Position numbers and translations under genes: made by a program. The notes below the pieces were generated by a model. It was not told where the DNA came from and ran no database searches. It saw nothing but the letters and a program-made list of their open reading frames with translations. A DNA stretch of 64,000 nt, from NCBI GenBank assembly GCA_001510135.1, contig LFER01000023.1, positions 1-64,000 on the forward strand, in the 5' to 3' direction. The stretch comes from Alphaproteobacteria bacterium casp-alpha6. Its GTDB lineage: Bacteria > Pseudomonadota > Alphaproteobacteria > Rhodobacterales > Rhodobacteraceae. Within the stretch, counting starts at the first letter, position 1; every line of letters begins with the position of its first letter. Below are positions 26,909 to 35,343 of the stretch, piece after piece.

Positions 26909-27371
26909 TATCCAAAGCGCGCTGCTTGCAACCTATCGTAAAAAGCGACAAAAAATCACCTGCGCAGAAAGCTGCACTGCAGGTATGGTCGCCGCCGCTC
27001 TTACCGATCTTCCCGGGTCTTCAGAAATATTTGACCGAGGTTTTGTCACATATTCCAATGCCGCCAAATTAGAGATGCTCGGTGTATTGGAGACCACATT
27101 AAATCAACATGGCGCAGTGTCAGAACAGGTCGCTCGGGAAATGGCGCTGGGGGCCCTTCAAAGATCGGATGCAGATATATCAATTGCTGTTACAGGAATA
27201 GCGGGGCCTGGTGGTTCCGACTTTAAGCCAGAGGGACGCGTGTGTTTTGCGCGCGCACAAAAAAACGGCATATGCGAGAGTATTACCAAAGAATTTGGAC
27301 CACTCGGCCGAAGAAATGTGCGTTCAATGAGCCGTAACTTCGCGCTGCAATGGCTATTATTCGACGACTGA
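26895..27371 (+). CDS. CinA C-terminal domain protein (nicotinamide-nucleotide amidase)
   Basis: 158 residues, equal to the stand-alone CinA/PncC domain that hydrolyses NMN to nicotinate mononucleotide for NAD recycling. Visible motifs are C-A-E-S-C-T-A-G-M-V-A-A with its catalytic Ser-Cys-Thr region, L-T-D-L-P-G-S-S-E-I-F, G-A-V-S and A-V-T-G-I-A-G-P-G-G. ATG 26895 is chosen because AGGAG lies six bases upstream, although the frame is open back to 26835. It overlaps the end of pgpA. A role in competence, as the old name suggests, is not implied. Confidence 0.9.
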   Translation: MDLPDIQSALLATYRKKRQKITCAESCTAGMVAAALTDLPGSSEIFDRGFVTYSNAAKLEMLGVLETTLNQHGAVSEQVAREMALGALQRSDADISIAVTGIAGPGGSDFKPEGRVCFARAQKNGICESITKEFGPLGRRNVRSMSRNFALQWLLFDD

Positions 27372-27527
27372 GTTCCATTTCCGCTTTAAATTGGGCAGTT
27401 GCTGACAAAATTGCTTAATTTTTATGCGTTAAAAGAAAAAGAAAATTACTTTTGTCGGGTTTTCTCGCATTTTGAAAATATTCGCGCCATGCCAACCCGC
27501 GTTTATCTGTAACGCTGGAGAATAATT

Positions 27528-28709
27528 ATGATTGGTGCCGATACCGCGTGGATACTTGTCGCCACGGCCCTCGTGTTGTTTATGACCCTACCTGGGCTTG
27601 CTCTTTTTTATGGCGGCTTAGTGAGGTCAAGAAATGTGCTCAGTGTATTCATGCACTGTTACGCAATTGCCTGCCTAATGAGCATTCTGTGGTTGGCATT
27701 TGGCTACACAATTGCATTTGGAAGCGGTGAAACAGGAATTTGGGGCGGTTTAGACAAGACTTTCCTGTCCGGTGTGACCAGTGACAGTCTTTTTGGAACT
27801 CTGCCAGAAGTGTTGTTTTTCGCGTTTCAAATGGCCTTTGCAATCATAACGCCCGCCCTTATCGTGGGAGCCTATGTGGAGCGGGTAAATTTTGCGTTTG
27901 TTTTAACCTTCTCGGCCCTGTGGATGTTACTGTGTTACGCTCCTGTCGTGCATTGGATTTGGGGGGGCGGCTTTCTGGCTGATGGCGGTATTTTTGGAGA
28001 GACGGGCGTCAAGGATTTTGCAGGTGGGATTGTCGTGCATGAAACTGCCGGCTTGGCAGCATTAATTATTGCCTCTTTTCTCGGGCCGCGGAAAAACAAA
28101 ACAACCCCACCGCACAATCCGGGCTATGTTATGATAGGTGCCGCTATGCTTTGGGTTGGTTGGTTTGGCTTTAATGGCGGCTCACAGCTTGCCGCCGATG
28201 GGGGCGCGGCGATGGCACTGACCGTCACCCATATTTCGGCGGCTGCGGCTTCGCTCACCTGGGCTTTGTGGGAAAAGATCAAATACGGTCGGGCGTCTCT
28301 TGTCGGTCTTGTTACAGGAACCATTGCCGGACTTGCGTCCATCACCCCTGCTTCCGGATTTGTTGGGCCGCTCGAAGCCCTGCTCATTGGTAGCGTAGCG
28401 GGTATCCTTTGTCAGGAGGCCGTCACATTTGTTCGCAACAAACTACAGATTGACGACACGTTGGATGTTTTTGCCGTGCATGGCGTCGGTGGAATCTTTG
28501 GCACAGTCATGATCGCCTTATTTGGAAAAGGCATCTGGGTGGCTCAGCTTGGGTCTTTGGTGATCGTTGGCGTCTTCACATTTGTCCTAACAGTTTTGCT
28601 TGTGAAAATCGTTGGTGCCGTCACTGGTCTGCGGGTTGATGCGGAAACAGAAACCAACGGGCTTGACCTTAGCGTACACGGAGAGCGCGCTTACGACATG
28701 AACAGCTGA
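27528..28709 (+). CDS. amtB: ammonium transporter AmtB
   Basis: 393 residues, eleven predicted helices, no obvious cleaved signal peptide. The twin pore histidines are His171 (V-V-H-E-T-A-G) and His318 (F-A-V-H-G-V-G-G). The periplasmic aromatic gate and the D-F-A-G-G segment are present. It conducts ammonium into the cell under nitrogen limitation. No glnK (PII) gene lies on either side, although the two are usually linked. The 156-base upstream gap is AT-rich and is the place to look for NtrC sites, given ntrBC nearby; I cannot define one by eye. Confidence 0.95.
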   Translation: MIGADTAWILVATALVLFMTLPGLALFYGGLVRSRNVLSVFMHCYAIACLMSILWLAFGYTIAFGSGETGIWGGLDKTFLSGVTSDSLFGTLPEVLFFAFQMAFAIITPALIVGAYVERVNFAFVLTFSALWMLLCYAPVVHWIWGGGFLADGGIFGETGVKDFAGGIVVHETAGLAALIIASFLGPRKNKTTPPHNPGYVMIGAAMLWVGWFGFNGGSQLAADGGAAMALTVTHISAAAASLTWALWEKIKYGRASLVGLVTGTIAGLASITPASGFVGPLEALLIGSVAGILCQEAVTFVRNKLQIDDTLDVFAVHGVGGIFGTVMIALFGKGIWVAQLGSLVIVGVFTFVLTVLLVKIVGAVTGLRVDAETETNGLDLSVHGERAYDMNS

Positions 28710-28718
28710 GTTGGATTA

Positions 28719-28750
28719 GGGGCCGCGCGAGGCACAGCTTCCTGCGCCCC
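28719..28750. terminator. possible bidirectional terminator hairpin
   Basis: Between the convergent stops of amtB and the COQ10-like gene, GGGGC-GC-AGG can pair with CCT-GC-GCCCC, with small bulges and an eight-base loop. No clear T run follows on either strand, so termination strength is uncertain. Confidence 0.35.
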
Positions 28751-28752
28751 AG

Positions 28753-29199
28753 TCAAGAGCCGTAAAGTGCGGCTGCACGCGTTTCAAAGGCGCGCACAAT
28801 ACGTTGCATTGCCTCATTGAAAACGACACCGATGATGCGTTGCAAAATTGCGTTCTTAAATTCAAAATCGACAAAAAATTCTACATCGCAGCCCTCGTCT
28901 GTATCTGAAAAAGACCAGTTGGATTGCATGTATTTGAAGGGACCATCTAAGTATTCTGTGTCAATTTTATGCATATTTTCCCACAGGGTGACACGTGACC
29001 CAAATTTTTCCCGAAACACCTTAAAACTGATCACAAGATCCGCGTCGAGGATTTCACTCTCCCCTTGTTGAACCCGCTGCCGGATTCGCGCTGCAGAACA
29101 CCAAGGCAGAAATTCAGAATATCTTTCAACATCTGCAACTAACGCATACATTTGCTTTGCGCTATAAGGCAGGCTTCTGACTTCGGAATGTGTTGGCAT
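28753..29199 (-). CDS. COQ10/RatA-type START-domain protein
   Basis: 148 residues from ATG 29199 (a GTG at 29208 is in frame). The pattern S-A-K-Q-M-Y-A-L-V-A-D-V-E-R-Y, E-F-L-P-W-C and the C-terminal F-N-E-A-M-Q-R-I-V-R-A-F-E is that of the polyketide-cyclase/START proteins, which include Coq10 (ubiquinone binding) and RatA. In alphaproteobacteria these are usually read as ubiquinone-binding helpers of respiration. No toxin or antitoxin partner is adjacent, which argues against a RatAB pair. It is divergent from hpt. Confidence 0.85.
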   Translation of the reverse strand: MPTHSEVRSLPYSAKQMYALVADVERYSEFLPWCSAARIRQRVQQGESEILDADLVISFKVFREKFGSRVTLWENMHKIDTEYLDGPFKYMQSNWSFSDTDEGCDVEFFVDFEFKNAILQRIIGVVFNEAMQRIVRAFETRAAALYGS

Positions 29200-29270
29200 T
29201 TTTCCCACTTTATGAGTAACAGTCCAAATTGAATAAGGAATTCAGACCAAGAAAATCAAGGGGGACTTTT

Positions 29271-29810
29271 GTGCAGCGTCCATATGTCATCGATAAATTG
29301 ATCTCAGCCAAGGCCATCGCCGCCCGCATCGAAGAGTTGAGCCGTGAAATCCGCGAAGAATTCAAAGGCACAGACAAATTGATTGTGGTCGGTCTGTTGC
29401 GTGGGTCATTCATTTTTATTGCAGATTTGGTGCGTGAACTTGATATGCCGGTTGAGGTTGATTTTCTCGAAGCCTCTTCCTACGGAGACGGGATGGAGAG
29501 CTCGCGCGAGGTACGTATCCTCAAAGATTTGCGTGGCGCCATTGAAGGGCGTGATGTTCTTGTTGTGGAAGATATTGTTGATACAGGATTTACCCTCAGC
29601 CACGTGATAAACCTTTTGGCATCTCGAAAACCGGCCAGAATGAAATCCATCGCACTTCTGGATAAACCCACCCGAAGAGAAGTTCCTATAAAAGCGGATT
29701 GGACAGGATTTGAAATCCCGGACAAATTTGTTGTCGGTTATGGGATTGATTATGCGCAGCGCAATCGAAATTTGGGCCACATTGGAACGGTTCGCTTTAC
29801 TGACGTATAG
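29271..29810 (+). CDS. hpt: hypoxanthine phosphoribosyltransferase
   Basis: 179 residues from GTG 29271, which has AAGGGGG eight bases upstream; a TTG at 29229 would give an atypical longer N terminus. The PRPP loop [11 protein letters not shown], the R-G-S-F-I-F hydrophobic core and the base-site [10 protein letters not shown] are all conserved. It salvages hypoxanthine and guanine to nucleotides. Its stop is nine bases from the convergent stop of the EamA gene, leaving no room for a separate terminator. Confidence 0.93.
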   Translation: MQRPYVIDKLISAKAIAARIEELSREIREEFKGTDKLIVVGLLRGSFIFIADLVRELDMPVEVDFLEASSYGDGMESSREVRILKDLRGAIEGRDVLVVEDIVDTGFTLSHVINLLASRKPARMKSIALLDKPTRREVPIKADWTGFEIPDKFVVGYGIDYAQRNRNLGHIGTVRFTDV

Positions 29811-29819
29811 GCCGTGTCA

Positions 29820-30662
29820 TCAAAGACCTAAAAAAGCGATGCCGCCAAAGACCGTGGCAACTGCAATCCATTGATATGTTGTCAAACGCTCATTGAGAAA
29901 AATCCAACCAAGTATGATCGCGAAAATTCCTGATATCGAAGAGGCAACAGTGCCATATTCCGGATTTGAAAAATGACCAGCGCTGGTCACAAAAGCAAAG
30001 GCACCAGTATCAAGAATTGCCAGAAGACAAAGTAAGGGCAAAAGCCGAAGTGGTACCCGATGCAACCTGCGTGACAGAACCCCGATGATGAGCACGGATA
30101 AAAAGCCGCTTAATCTTGCATAAAACGTGATAACCCAGATATCGCCACCCAGGATCGCTTTCTGACCAATTGCAAAAGATACCGCAAATCCAAAACAACA
30201 AACGCCAGACCACAGTAATGCCTGCCTGAAACGTTCAGGATTTTCCTCCGTTTCCCCCATATTGCGCGCGACAAAGGCGACGCCTCCTAATACAGCCGTC
30301 ACGGCAATCCATTGCATCAGGCTTATTTGCGCCCCTGTAAAAACTGCCCAAAACACCGAAAAGACGGGATATGCCCCGATAATGGGTGCAACGCGCCGAA
30401 TGGGTCCAATTTCAAAAGCTCGATAAAGGGCATATGTCGAAAATGCGAACAGCGCTCCGGAAAGGGAGGTCAGAATTCCAACCTCCAACTGGATATCAAA
30501 GGAAAGAGAAGAATAAACAAGCTTCCCTGCAAGCCCAGCACAACTGATCGCAAAAACAACGCAAAGGGTGCTTAAAATGTGAAAACGCTGAGAGATCAGC
30601 CGCACCAGAAGATCATGAAAACCCCAGCACAGTGCGGACAATAGCCCAAGTAAGACACTCAT
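29820..30662 (-). CDS. EamA-family (DMT) transporter
   Basis: 280 residues with ten hydrophobic helices in two halves, each an EamA repeat. The C-terminal half closes in the usual G-W-I-F-L-N-E-R-L-T-T-Y-Q-W-I-A pattern. These carriers move amino acids, metabolites or nucleotide-type compounds, often outward. GAGGA lies eight bases before the ATG. It starts 35 bases after the DUF1989-GcvT gene on the same strand, so it is probably the last gene of the ABC/GcvT operon and may export a product or overflow metabolite of that pathway. Confidence 0.85.
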   Translation of the reverse strand: MSVLLGLLSALCWGFHDLLVRLISQRFHILSTLCVVFAISCAGLAGKLVYSSLSFDIQLEVGILTSLSGALFAFSTYALYRAFEIGPIRRVAPIIGAYPVFSVFWAVFTGAQISLMQWIAVTAVLGGVAFVARNMGETEENPERFRQALLWSGVCCFGFAVSFAIGQKAILGGDIWVITFYARLSGFLSVLIIGVLSRRLHRVPLRLLPLLCLLAILDTGAFAFVTSAGHFSNPEYGTVASSISGIFAIILGWIFLNERLTTYQWIAVATVFGGIAFLGL

Positions 30663-30697
30663 GCGTTGGTCCTCAATTTACTGGAACTAGCTTCTGG

Positions 30698-33100
30698 TTA
30701 TCCTACGGATTCTACTACGCGATGATCGGACGCAGTGTAATTGCCTTTCACCCTTTCTTTAGTGGGGTCAAAATGCGGAAAGGCCACGACTGTCGCCGGA
30801 AGGCGCATTTGATCACCATCCAGACGCCCAACCTCCAGTACGGTATCAAGCTCTGAATGTGCAACATCCACGCGGGCCAGAGCAATCACTTTTCCCAAGA
30901 GCGGTGATTTCATTGCCGATGTGATGATTCCAACTTGTGGCTTTCCGAAATGTACGCAATCACCCGGCGTTGGCACAATGCCACCGTGAAGCTCCAAACC
31001 GACCAATTTTTTTTGAGGATGCGCTTTTCGCCGCTCAAGCGCCGAGCGTCCAATGAAATCGTCACTTTTACTTTTTAACGGCACGGTAAAGCCGATACCG
31101 GCCTCCATCGGATCCGTCGTGTCATCAAATTCAGAGCCTGCAAAGATTAGCCCCGCTTCAATTCGGATCATATCCAAAGCGCCAAGGCCAAGCGGGATCA
31201 TCCCATGTGGCGCGCCTGCTTCCCAGATCGCATCAAAGACCTGATGGGCGTCCTTTGGATGGCAGAAAACTTCATAGCCAAGCTCACCCGAATACCCCGT
31301 ACGGCTCACAACGACCGAGGGCCCGTGAAAATCACCTATTCGTCCGATGCTCAATCGGAACCAGCCCAGTTCCTCGACCGTTGGTTGGGTCGGGGGCGTC
31401 CAGATTATGTTTTTAAGGATATCGCGGGATTTTGGTCCTTGGATCGCCACGTTACAGTGATGATCAGTGGAACTGCGCACCCAAACGTTCATCCCCCGCT
31501 CATGCGCTTGCTTCCGCAGCCACAACCCGGATTGATCATTGCCCCCTATCCAACGGAAATTGGTTTCTCCAAGTTTAAAAACGGTCCCGTCATCAATCAT
31601 GCCGCCGTGCTCGTAACACATCGCCGTATAAACGATCCCGCCCACGGCGAGCCTTTTCACATCACGCGTAACACAAAGCTGCAAGAGTGCTTCGGCATCC
31701 GGGCCCGTCACCTCATATTTGCGCAAGGGCGAGAGATCCATAATCACCGCTTTTTCACGCACAGCCCAATATTCTTCGACGGTTCCATGGTTGGTCATAT
31801 CCTGTGCGAGCCAATAACCCGCGTATTCGACAAAATTACGCGTATGGCGCGCAAAACAGTCGTGAAACCCAGTTTTCTTAGTTTCTTCCATGTCAGCCCC
31901 TGGTGTTTTGCGCCACCCGATCGAGCGCTTAAAATCTTCGGTTTTCTTATAGGTCCGAACCTGAATATCAGTCGGAGTCCATGCATTCGCTGGATCTATG
32001 TCACAAGGACAAGCCGTTGAAATGCATACAAGATCCGTCAAAGCACGTAGTAAAACGTAATCGCCTGGACGCGAATAGGGTTCATCCATTGAAATGGCAT
32101 GTGTATCGTCAAGTAGCGTGTTGAAAAAGAAATTGATGGCCGGCCAACCCGTTCGTGGATGGATATTATAAGCCGCAAGCTCACGCGTCATATTATCCGA
32201 ACAATTGACATGCCCCGGGTATCCAAGATCTTCGTAATACCGCGCCGTGCAGGCCAAACCGAATGTGTCGTGGCGCCCTACCGTGTCTTGGATGATCTCA
32301 ACCAGCGGTTCTTGATCAACGCTGAAATATTTAGCAAACAGGCCAGGCGCCGGATACAAGGATCCCATCAAGGAGCGGGTGGTTGTCGGATCGATATCCC
32401 TCTCTAAACCCTTATCAAGGGCACGCAATGAGAAGGCTTGAAAATCGCTACACTCGCGCCCCTGCACGTCGAGGACCTGAATAAATTCTCCCGCTTTCAC
32501 GAGATAAGGTTTTGCTTCGCCAGGCTGAATATTGATATCAACCAGTGGATCCGCCAGTGGATCCGGTAGAAGCGCCCCACCCTTTAGCGCTACCGGATTG
32601 GCGCGTTTGATGTAGAGCACCACTTCGGTCGGGGCCCACTGCGCATGAGCATCCATAGCCCCCCCAGCAGCACATACGATCAGGAGACCATCACATGTCG
32701 CGATATAGCGTTCCGTTTCCCCCGCTTGCGATCCTTCAAAAAAGGCCAATATTCCGTCTGCGCCCGCCAGATCAAACCCTGATCTTGCCAGAGCTGATAC
32801 CACCTGACGTCCCGAAGCATGTTGCAACAATGAGGCTTTCAATCCTGCTGGATCACGTCCGCCCTTTGCTCCAATCATCGCCGCGTCCGATTTTCCTTCG
32901 TGATTGAAAAAAACAACTTCGGTGGGCTGCAAACCTTCTACGTCTTGAAGCGTGATCTCGTCACCTGCAAAAATAGCAACAGCGCGACTTCCTCCGCCAG
33001 GTACCGGGTGACGCTCCACCCCAAAAGGCAAGACTGGCAAACCCGGTTTTCTTACTCCTGAAACTTCTTTTGGCCGCAAAAATATCGCTTGATCTGTCAT
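30698..33100 (-). CDS. tandem DUF1989 plus GcvT-like aminomethyltransferase fusion enzyme
   Basis: 800 residues. Residues about 190-400 are a DUF1989 (urea-carboxylase-associated) domain with G-R-E-C-S-D-F (C217), G-H-V-N-C-S-D-N and S-T-A-C-P-C-D-I. Residues 1-170 look like a second, degraded copy: A-G-D-E-I-T-L-Q-D-V-E-G (45-56) parallels A-G-E-F-I-Q-V-L-D-V-Q-G (203-214), and Q-W-A-P-T-E parallels A-W-T-P-T-D. Residues about 440-800 are a GcvT/dimethylglycine-type domain with E-H-G-G-M-I-D-D-G (acid D503/D504), R-T-G-Y-S-G-E-L-G-Y-E and G-L-G-A-L-D-M-I-R-I-E-A-G-L, a fold that passes one-carbon units to tetrahydrofolate. ATG 33100 has AAGGGGG seven bases upstream; the frame is open to 33157. 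DUF1989 includes carboxyguanidine deiminase subunits. The real substrate is unknown. Confidence 0.85.
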   Translation of the reverse strand: MTDQAIFLRPKEVSGVRKPGLPVLPFGVERHPVPGGGSRAVAIFAGDEITLQDVEGLQPTEVVFFNHEGKSDAAMIGAKGGRDPAGLKASLLQHASGRQVVSALARSGFDLAGADGILAFFEGSQAGETERYIATCDGLLIVCAAGGAMDAHAQWAPTEVVLYIKRANPVALKGGALLPDPLADPLVDINIQPGEAKPYLVKAGEFIQVLDVQGRECSDFQAFSLRALDKGLERDIDPTTTRSLMGSLYPAPGLFAKYFSVDQEPLVEIIQDTVGRHDTFGLACTARYYEDLGYPGHVNCSDNMTRELAAYNIHPRTGWPAINFFFNTLLDDTHAISMDEPYSRPGDYVLLRALTDLVCISTACPCDIDPANAWTPTDIQVRTYKKTEDFKRSIGWRKTPGADMEETKKTGFHDCFARHTRNFVEYAGYWLAQDMTNHGTVEEYWAVREKAVIMDLSPLRKYEVTGPDAEALLQLCVTRDVKRLAVGGIVYTAMCYEHGGMIDDGTVFKLGETNFRWIGGNDQSGLWLRKQAHERGMNVWVRSSTDHHCNVAIQGPKSRDILKNIIWTPPTQPTVEELGWFRLSIGRIGDFHGPSVVVSRTGYSGELGYEVFCHPKDAHQVFDAIWEAGAPHGMIPLGLGALDMIRIEAGLIFAGSEFDDTTDPMEAGIGFTVPLKSKSDDFIGRSALERRKAHPQKKLVGLELHGGIVPTPGDCVHFGKPQVGIITSAMKSPLLGKVIALARVDVAHSELDTVLEVGRLDGDQMRLPATVVAFPHFDPTKERVKGNYTASDHRVVESVG

Positions 33101-33117
33101 TTGGCGCCCCCTTGTCC

Positions 33118-35343
33118 CTACCCGAGCCCAAGGCGCTGCTTGCGGATCTCTGACCATTTCACAATGATCATGTCAAAGGTCAGCGCCATAAGTGAAACGT
33201 TAATTCCAAGGACAAAGTTCTTACCTAAATCTGTGCCAGCCAACGTGCGTTGTAACTCTTGTCCAACATCAATTGTGCCGATAAAGGCGGCAATCATTGT
33301 CATAAAGAAGGCAAACATCAGCGCCTGATTGAACCCGACCGCCATTGTTGGCAGGGCCAGTGGAAATTGAACTTTCCAGAGCTTTTGCATCCGCGTCGCC
33401 CCCGACATATCGGCACTTTCCGTCATTTCACTGGGAACATTTCGCAGACCCTCGATCGTATAACGGATTAATGGGACCATAGCAAAAATCATGATCGCAA
33501 AAATCACGGCTATGTCGGTTATCCCAAAGAGCATGATCGCCGGAATAAGATAGACAAAGCTCGGAAAAGTCTGCGCGGAATCCGATACCAGCAACAAAAA
33601 GACATCGCGAAGCATTTTGCCAGCGACATACCACATCAGATAAAAACTCAACCCAAATAGAACCCAAAAAATGATCCGATATGTCACTAAGTCAATCTCT
33701 TCTCCGAAAACCCCCCAGCTCCAAAGGATATAGCGGGCCACACCTGCACTCAGAAGTGACATTAAGGCTATAAACGAACGTCTAAATATAAGGCTGATAA
33801 GGGCGACCACTGTCGATCCATTCAACCCATTGGAAAGGTTAATAGGCCTTGCCGGTGGCCCAGCCCCCCAAACTGCGAGTGGGATGCCAAAGACCATGGC
33901 AACTGCGGTCGAGGACAGAGCATAATAGATCGTAATAACAGAGCGGTCCCACCATCCGCTCAACGCAACCCACAAAAAGAACGCAAAAGCGAGTACTGCC
34001 TGCCGCGGCCCCGCAACGCGCCAAGCCACAATCACAACGAAGAAAATAAACGCGGGTGTCGGTATAGACAGAAGAAAATTGCGAAATGGTATCAAAACGT
34101 AATTGTTCATGAAATACCGGATTGCCGCTGTCACAGATTTTAAAGTTTCATCCGTCAGCACGGTTTGTTTGATGAAGTTGTCAAGTTCCTTTCCTTGTGA
34201 AAAGTGTTGCTTGCTGCTGATGGTGGATGCAACCTCCACAAATTGTGCAATAATTACACAGGCCAGAAACGCTAGAACTGAAAGCACTGTAAATTTGTGT
34301 CGGATGATCCACGGCGTGCCTTTTTCAAAATGCTCAGGCTGCTTTGCCACCCATGCTTTTGAAAGACGATCGAGCATAATCGCCAAAAGTACGATGGTCA
34401 CACCGATTTCAAAGCTGCGTCCAATCTTGAAACTACCCATCATCGCGAGCATTTTCGCACCCAGACCAGGCATACCTATAAAGGCAGTCAGCACGACCAT
34501 GGCTAAAGACAACATGATCACTTGGTTTACACCCACAAGGATTTCGGTGCGTGCCGAAGGAATATAGACATGGCGCAACATCTGCCAGCGTGAACACCCT
34601 GACATATAACCGGCCTCAACAACCTCCGGACTGACCTTTTTCAATCCCAATGTGGTCATCAAGATCATGGGCGGAATGGCATAAACTGTTGTCGCAACTG
34701 CACCAGCGGTTGGTCCAACCTTAAAAAAAATCACAGCTGGAAGCAGATAGGTAAAAAATGGCAGAGTCTGTAAAACGGACAGTATAGGTTGTAAGGTGTT
34801 CTCAACCCGCTTGCTTTTCCACGCTGCGATGCCGAGCAATAAGCCGATGGTAAAAGCCAAAGGCGCAGCAACCACCAAAACCGACATCGTTTCCATGGCC
34901 AATTTCCACTGCCCGATGAGCGCCGTCCAGACAAAGGTGCCGGCCCCCAGCAAGGCGAGCCTCCATCCCCCGAGATAATAGCCGACAATGCCTGCGACGG
35001 CTGCAACGGCCGTCCAAGGGATCGGTTCGCTGTGAGGCCAGCGACGTTTGCCAAACAGTAGATTGGCGGTCACGTCTAAGATCCACTGCAAGCCTTCTGT
35101 CAGAAAACGGGTGACATAAATCAATCCCAGATCGTCTTTGATGAAATTGAAGGTCGTATCAAGGATTGCTTCAAATGGTGGAAGAATGACTTCGGGCACA
35201 CGATGCGCCCATTCAGGTAAAAATCCCAACCATTGCGCAAAGGTCAAGACAAGCGCAATCCCCAACAAGGCACGGATTGCACTTGTTTGATCGACCTCAC
35301 CGTGGCTTTGGGGGGTATTGGTGTCAGGCTGAGCAACCATCAC
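33118..35343 (-). CDS. ProW-type ABC permease with two fused membrane domains
   Basis: 741 residues carrying two binding-protein-dependent permease domains in one chain. Each has its own EAA coupling loop: E-A-G-Y-M-S-G-C-S-R-W-Q-M-L and E-S-A-D-M-S-G-A-T-R-M-Q-K-L. This makes the transmembrane dimer from a single polypeptide. The second domain is interrupted: after F-G-I-P-L-A-V-W-G-A there are about 100 extra residues with two or three hydrophobic stretches before A-Q-T-F-P-S-F-V-Y-L-I-P, where domain 1 runs straight on. It overlaps the ATPase stop by four bases and precedes the DUF1989-GcvT gene by 17. Expected cargo is a quaternary-amine or betaine-like osmolyte. Confidence 0.9.
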   Translation of the reverse strand: MMVAQPDTNTPQSHGEVDQTSAIRALLGIALVLTFAQWLGFLPEWAHRVPEVILPPFEAILDTTFNFIKDDLGLIYVTRFLTEGLQWILDVTANLLFGKRRWPHSEPIPWTAVAAVAGIVGYYLGGWRLALLGAGTFVWTALIGQWKLAMETMSVLVVAAPLAFTIGLLLGIAAWKSKRVENTLQPILSVLQTLPFFTYLLPAVIFFKVGPTAGAVATTVYAIPPMILMTTLGLKKVSPEVVEAGYMSGCSRWQMLRHVYIPSARTEILVGVNQVIMLSLAMVVLTAFIGMPGLGAKMLAMMGSFKIGRSFEIGVTIVLLAIMLDRLSKAWVAKQPEHFEKGTPWIIRHKFTVLSVLAFLACVIIAQFVEVASTISSKQHFSQGKELDNFIKQTVLTDETLKSVTAAIRYFMNNYVLIPFRNFLLSIPTPAFIFFVVIVAWRVAGPRQAVLAFAFFLWVALSGWWDRSVITIYYALSSTAVAMVFGIPLAVWGAGPPARPINLSNGLNGSTVVALISLIFRRSFIALMSLLSAGVARYILWSWGVFGEEIDLVTYRIIFWVLFGLSFYLMWYVAGKMLRDVFLLLVSDSAQTFPSFVYLIPAIMLFGITDIAVIFAIMIFAMVPLIRYTIEGLRNVPSEMTESADMSGATRMQKLWKVQFPLALPTMAVGFNQALMFAFFMTMIAAFIGTIDVGQELQRTLAGTDLGKNFVLGINVSLMALTFDMIIVKWSEIRKQRLGLG

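Noticed and set aside
28753-29199. RatA toxin of a RatAB toxin-antitoxin pair
   Set aside because: No RatB-like partner gene is adjacent; the COQ10-type reading is more likely in this group.
31205-32020. 271-codon open frame on the plus strand
   Set aside because: It lies wholly antisense to the conserved GcvT domain of the fusion enzyme and has no recognisable domain.
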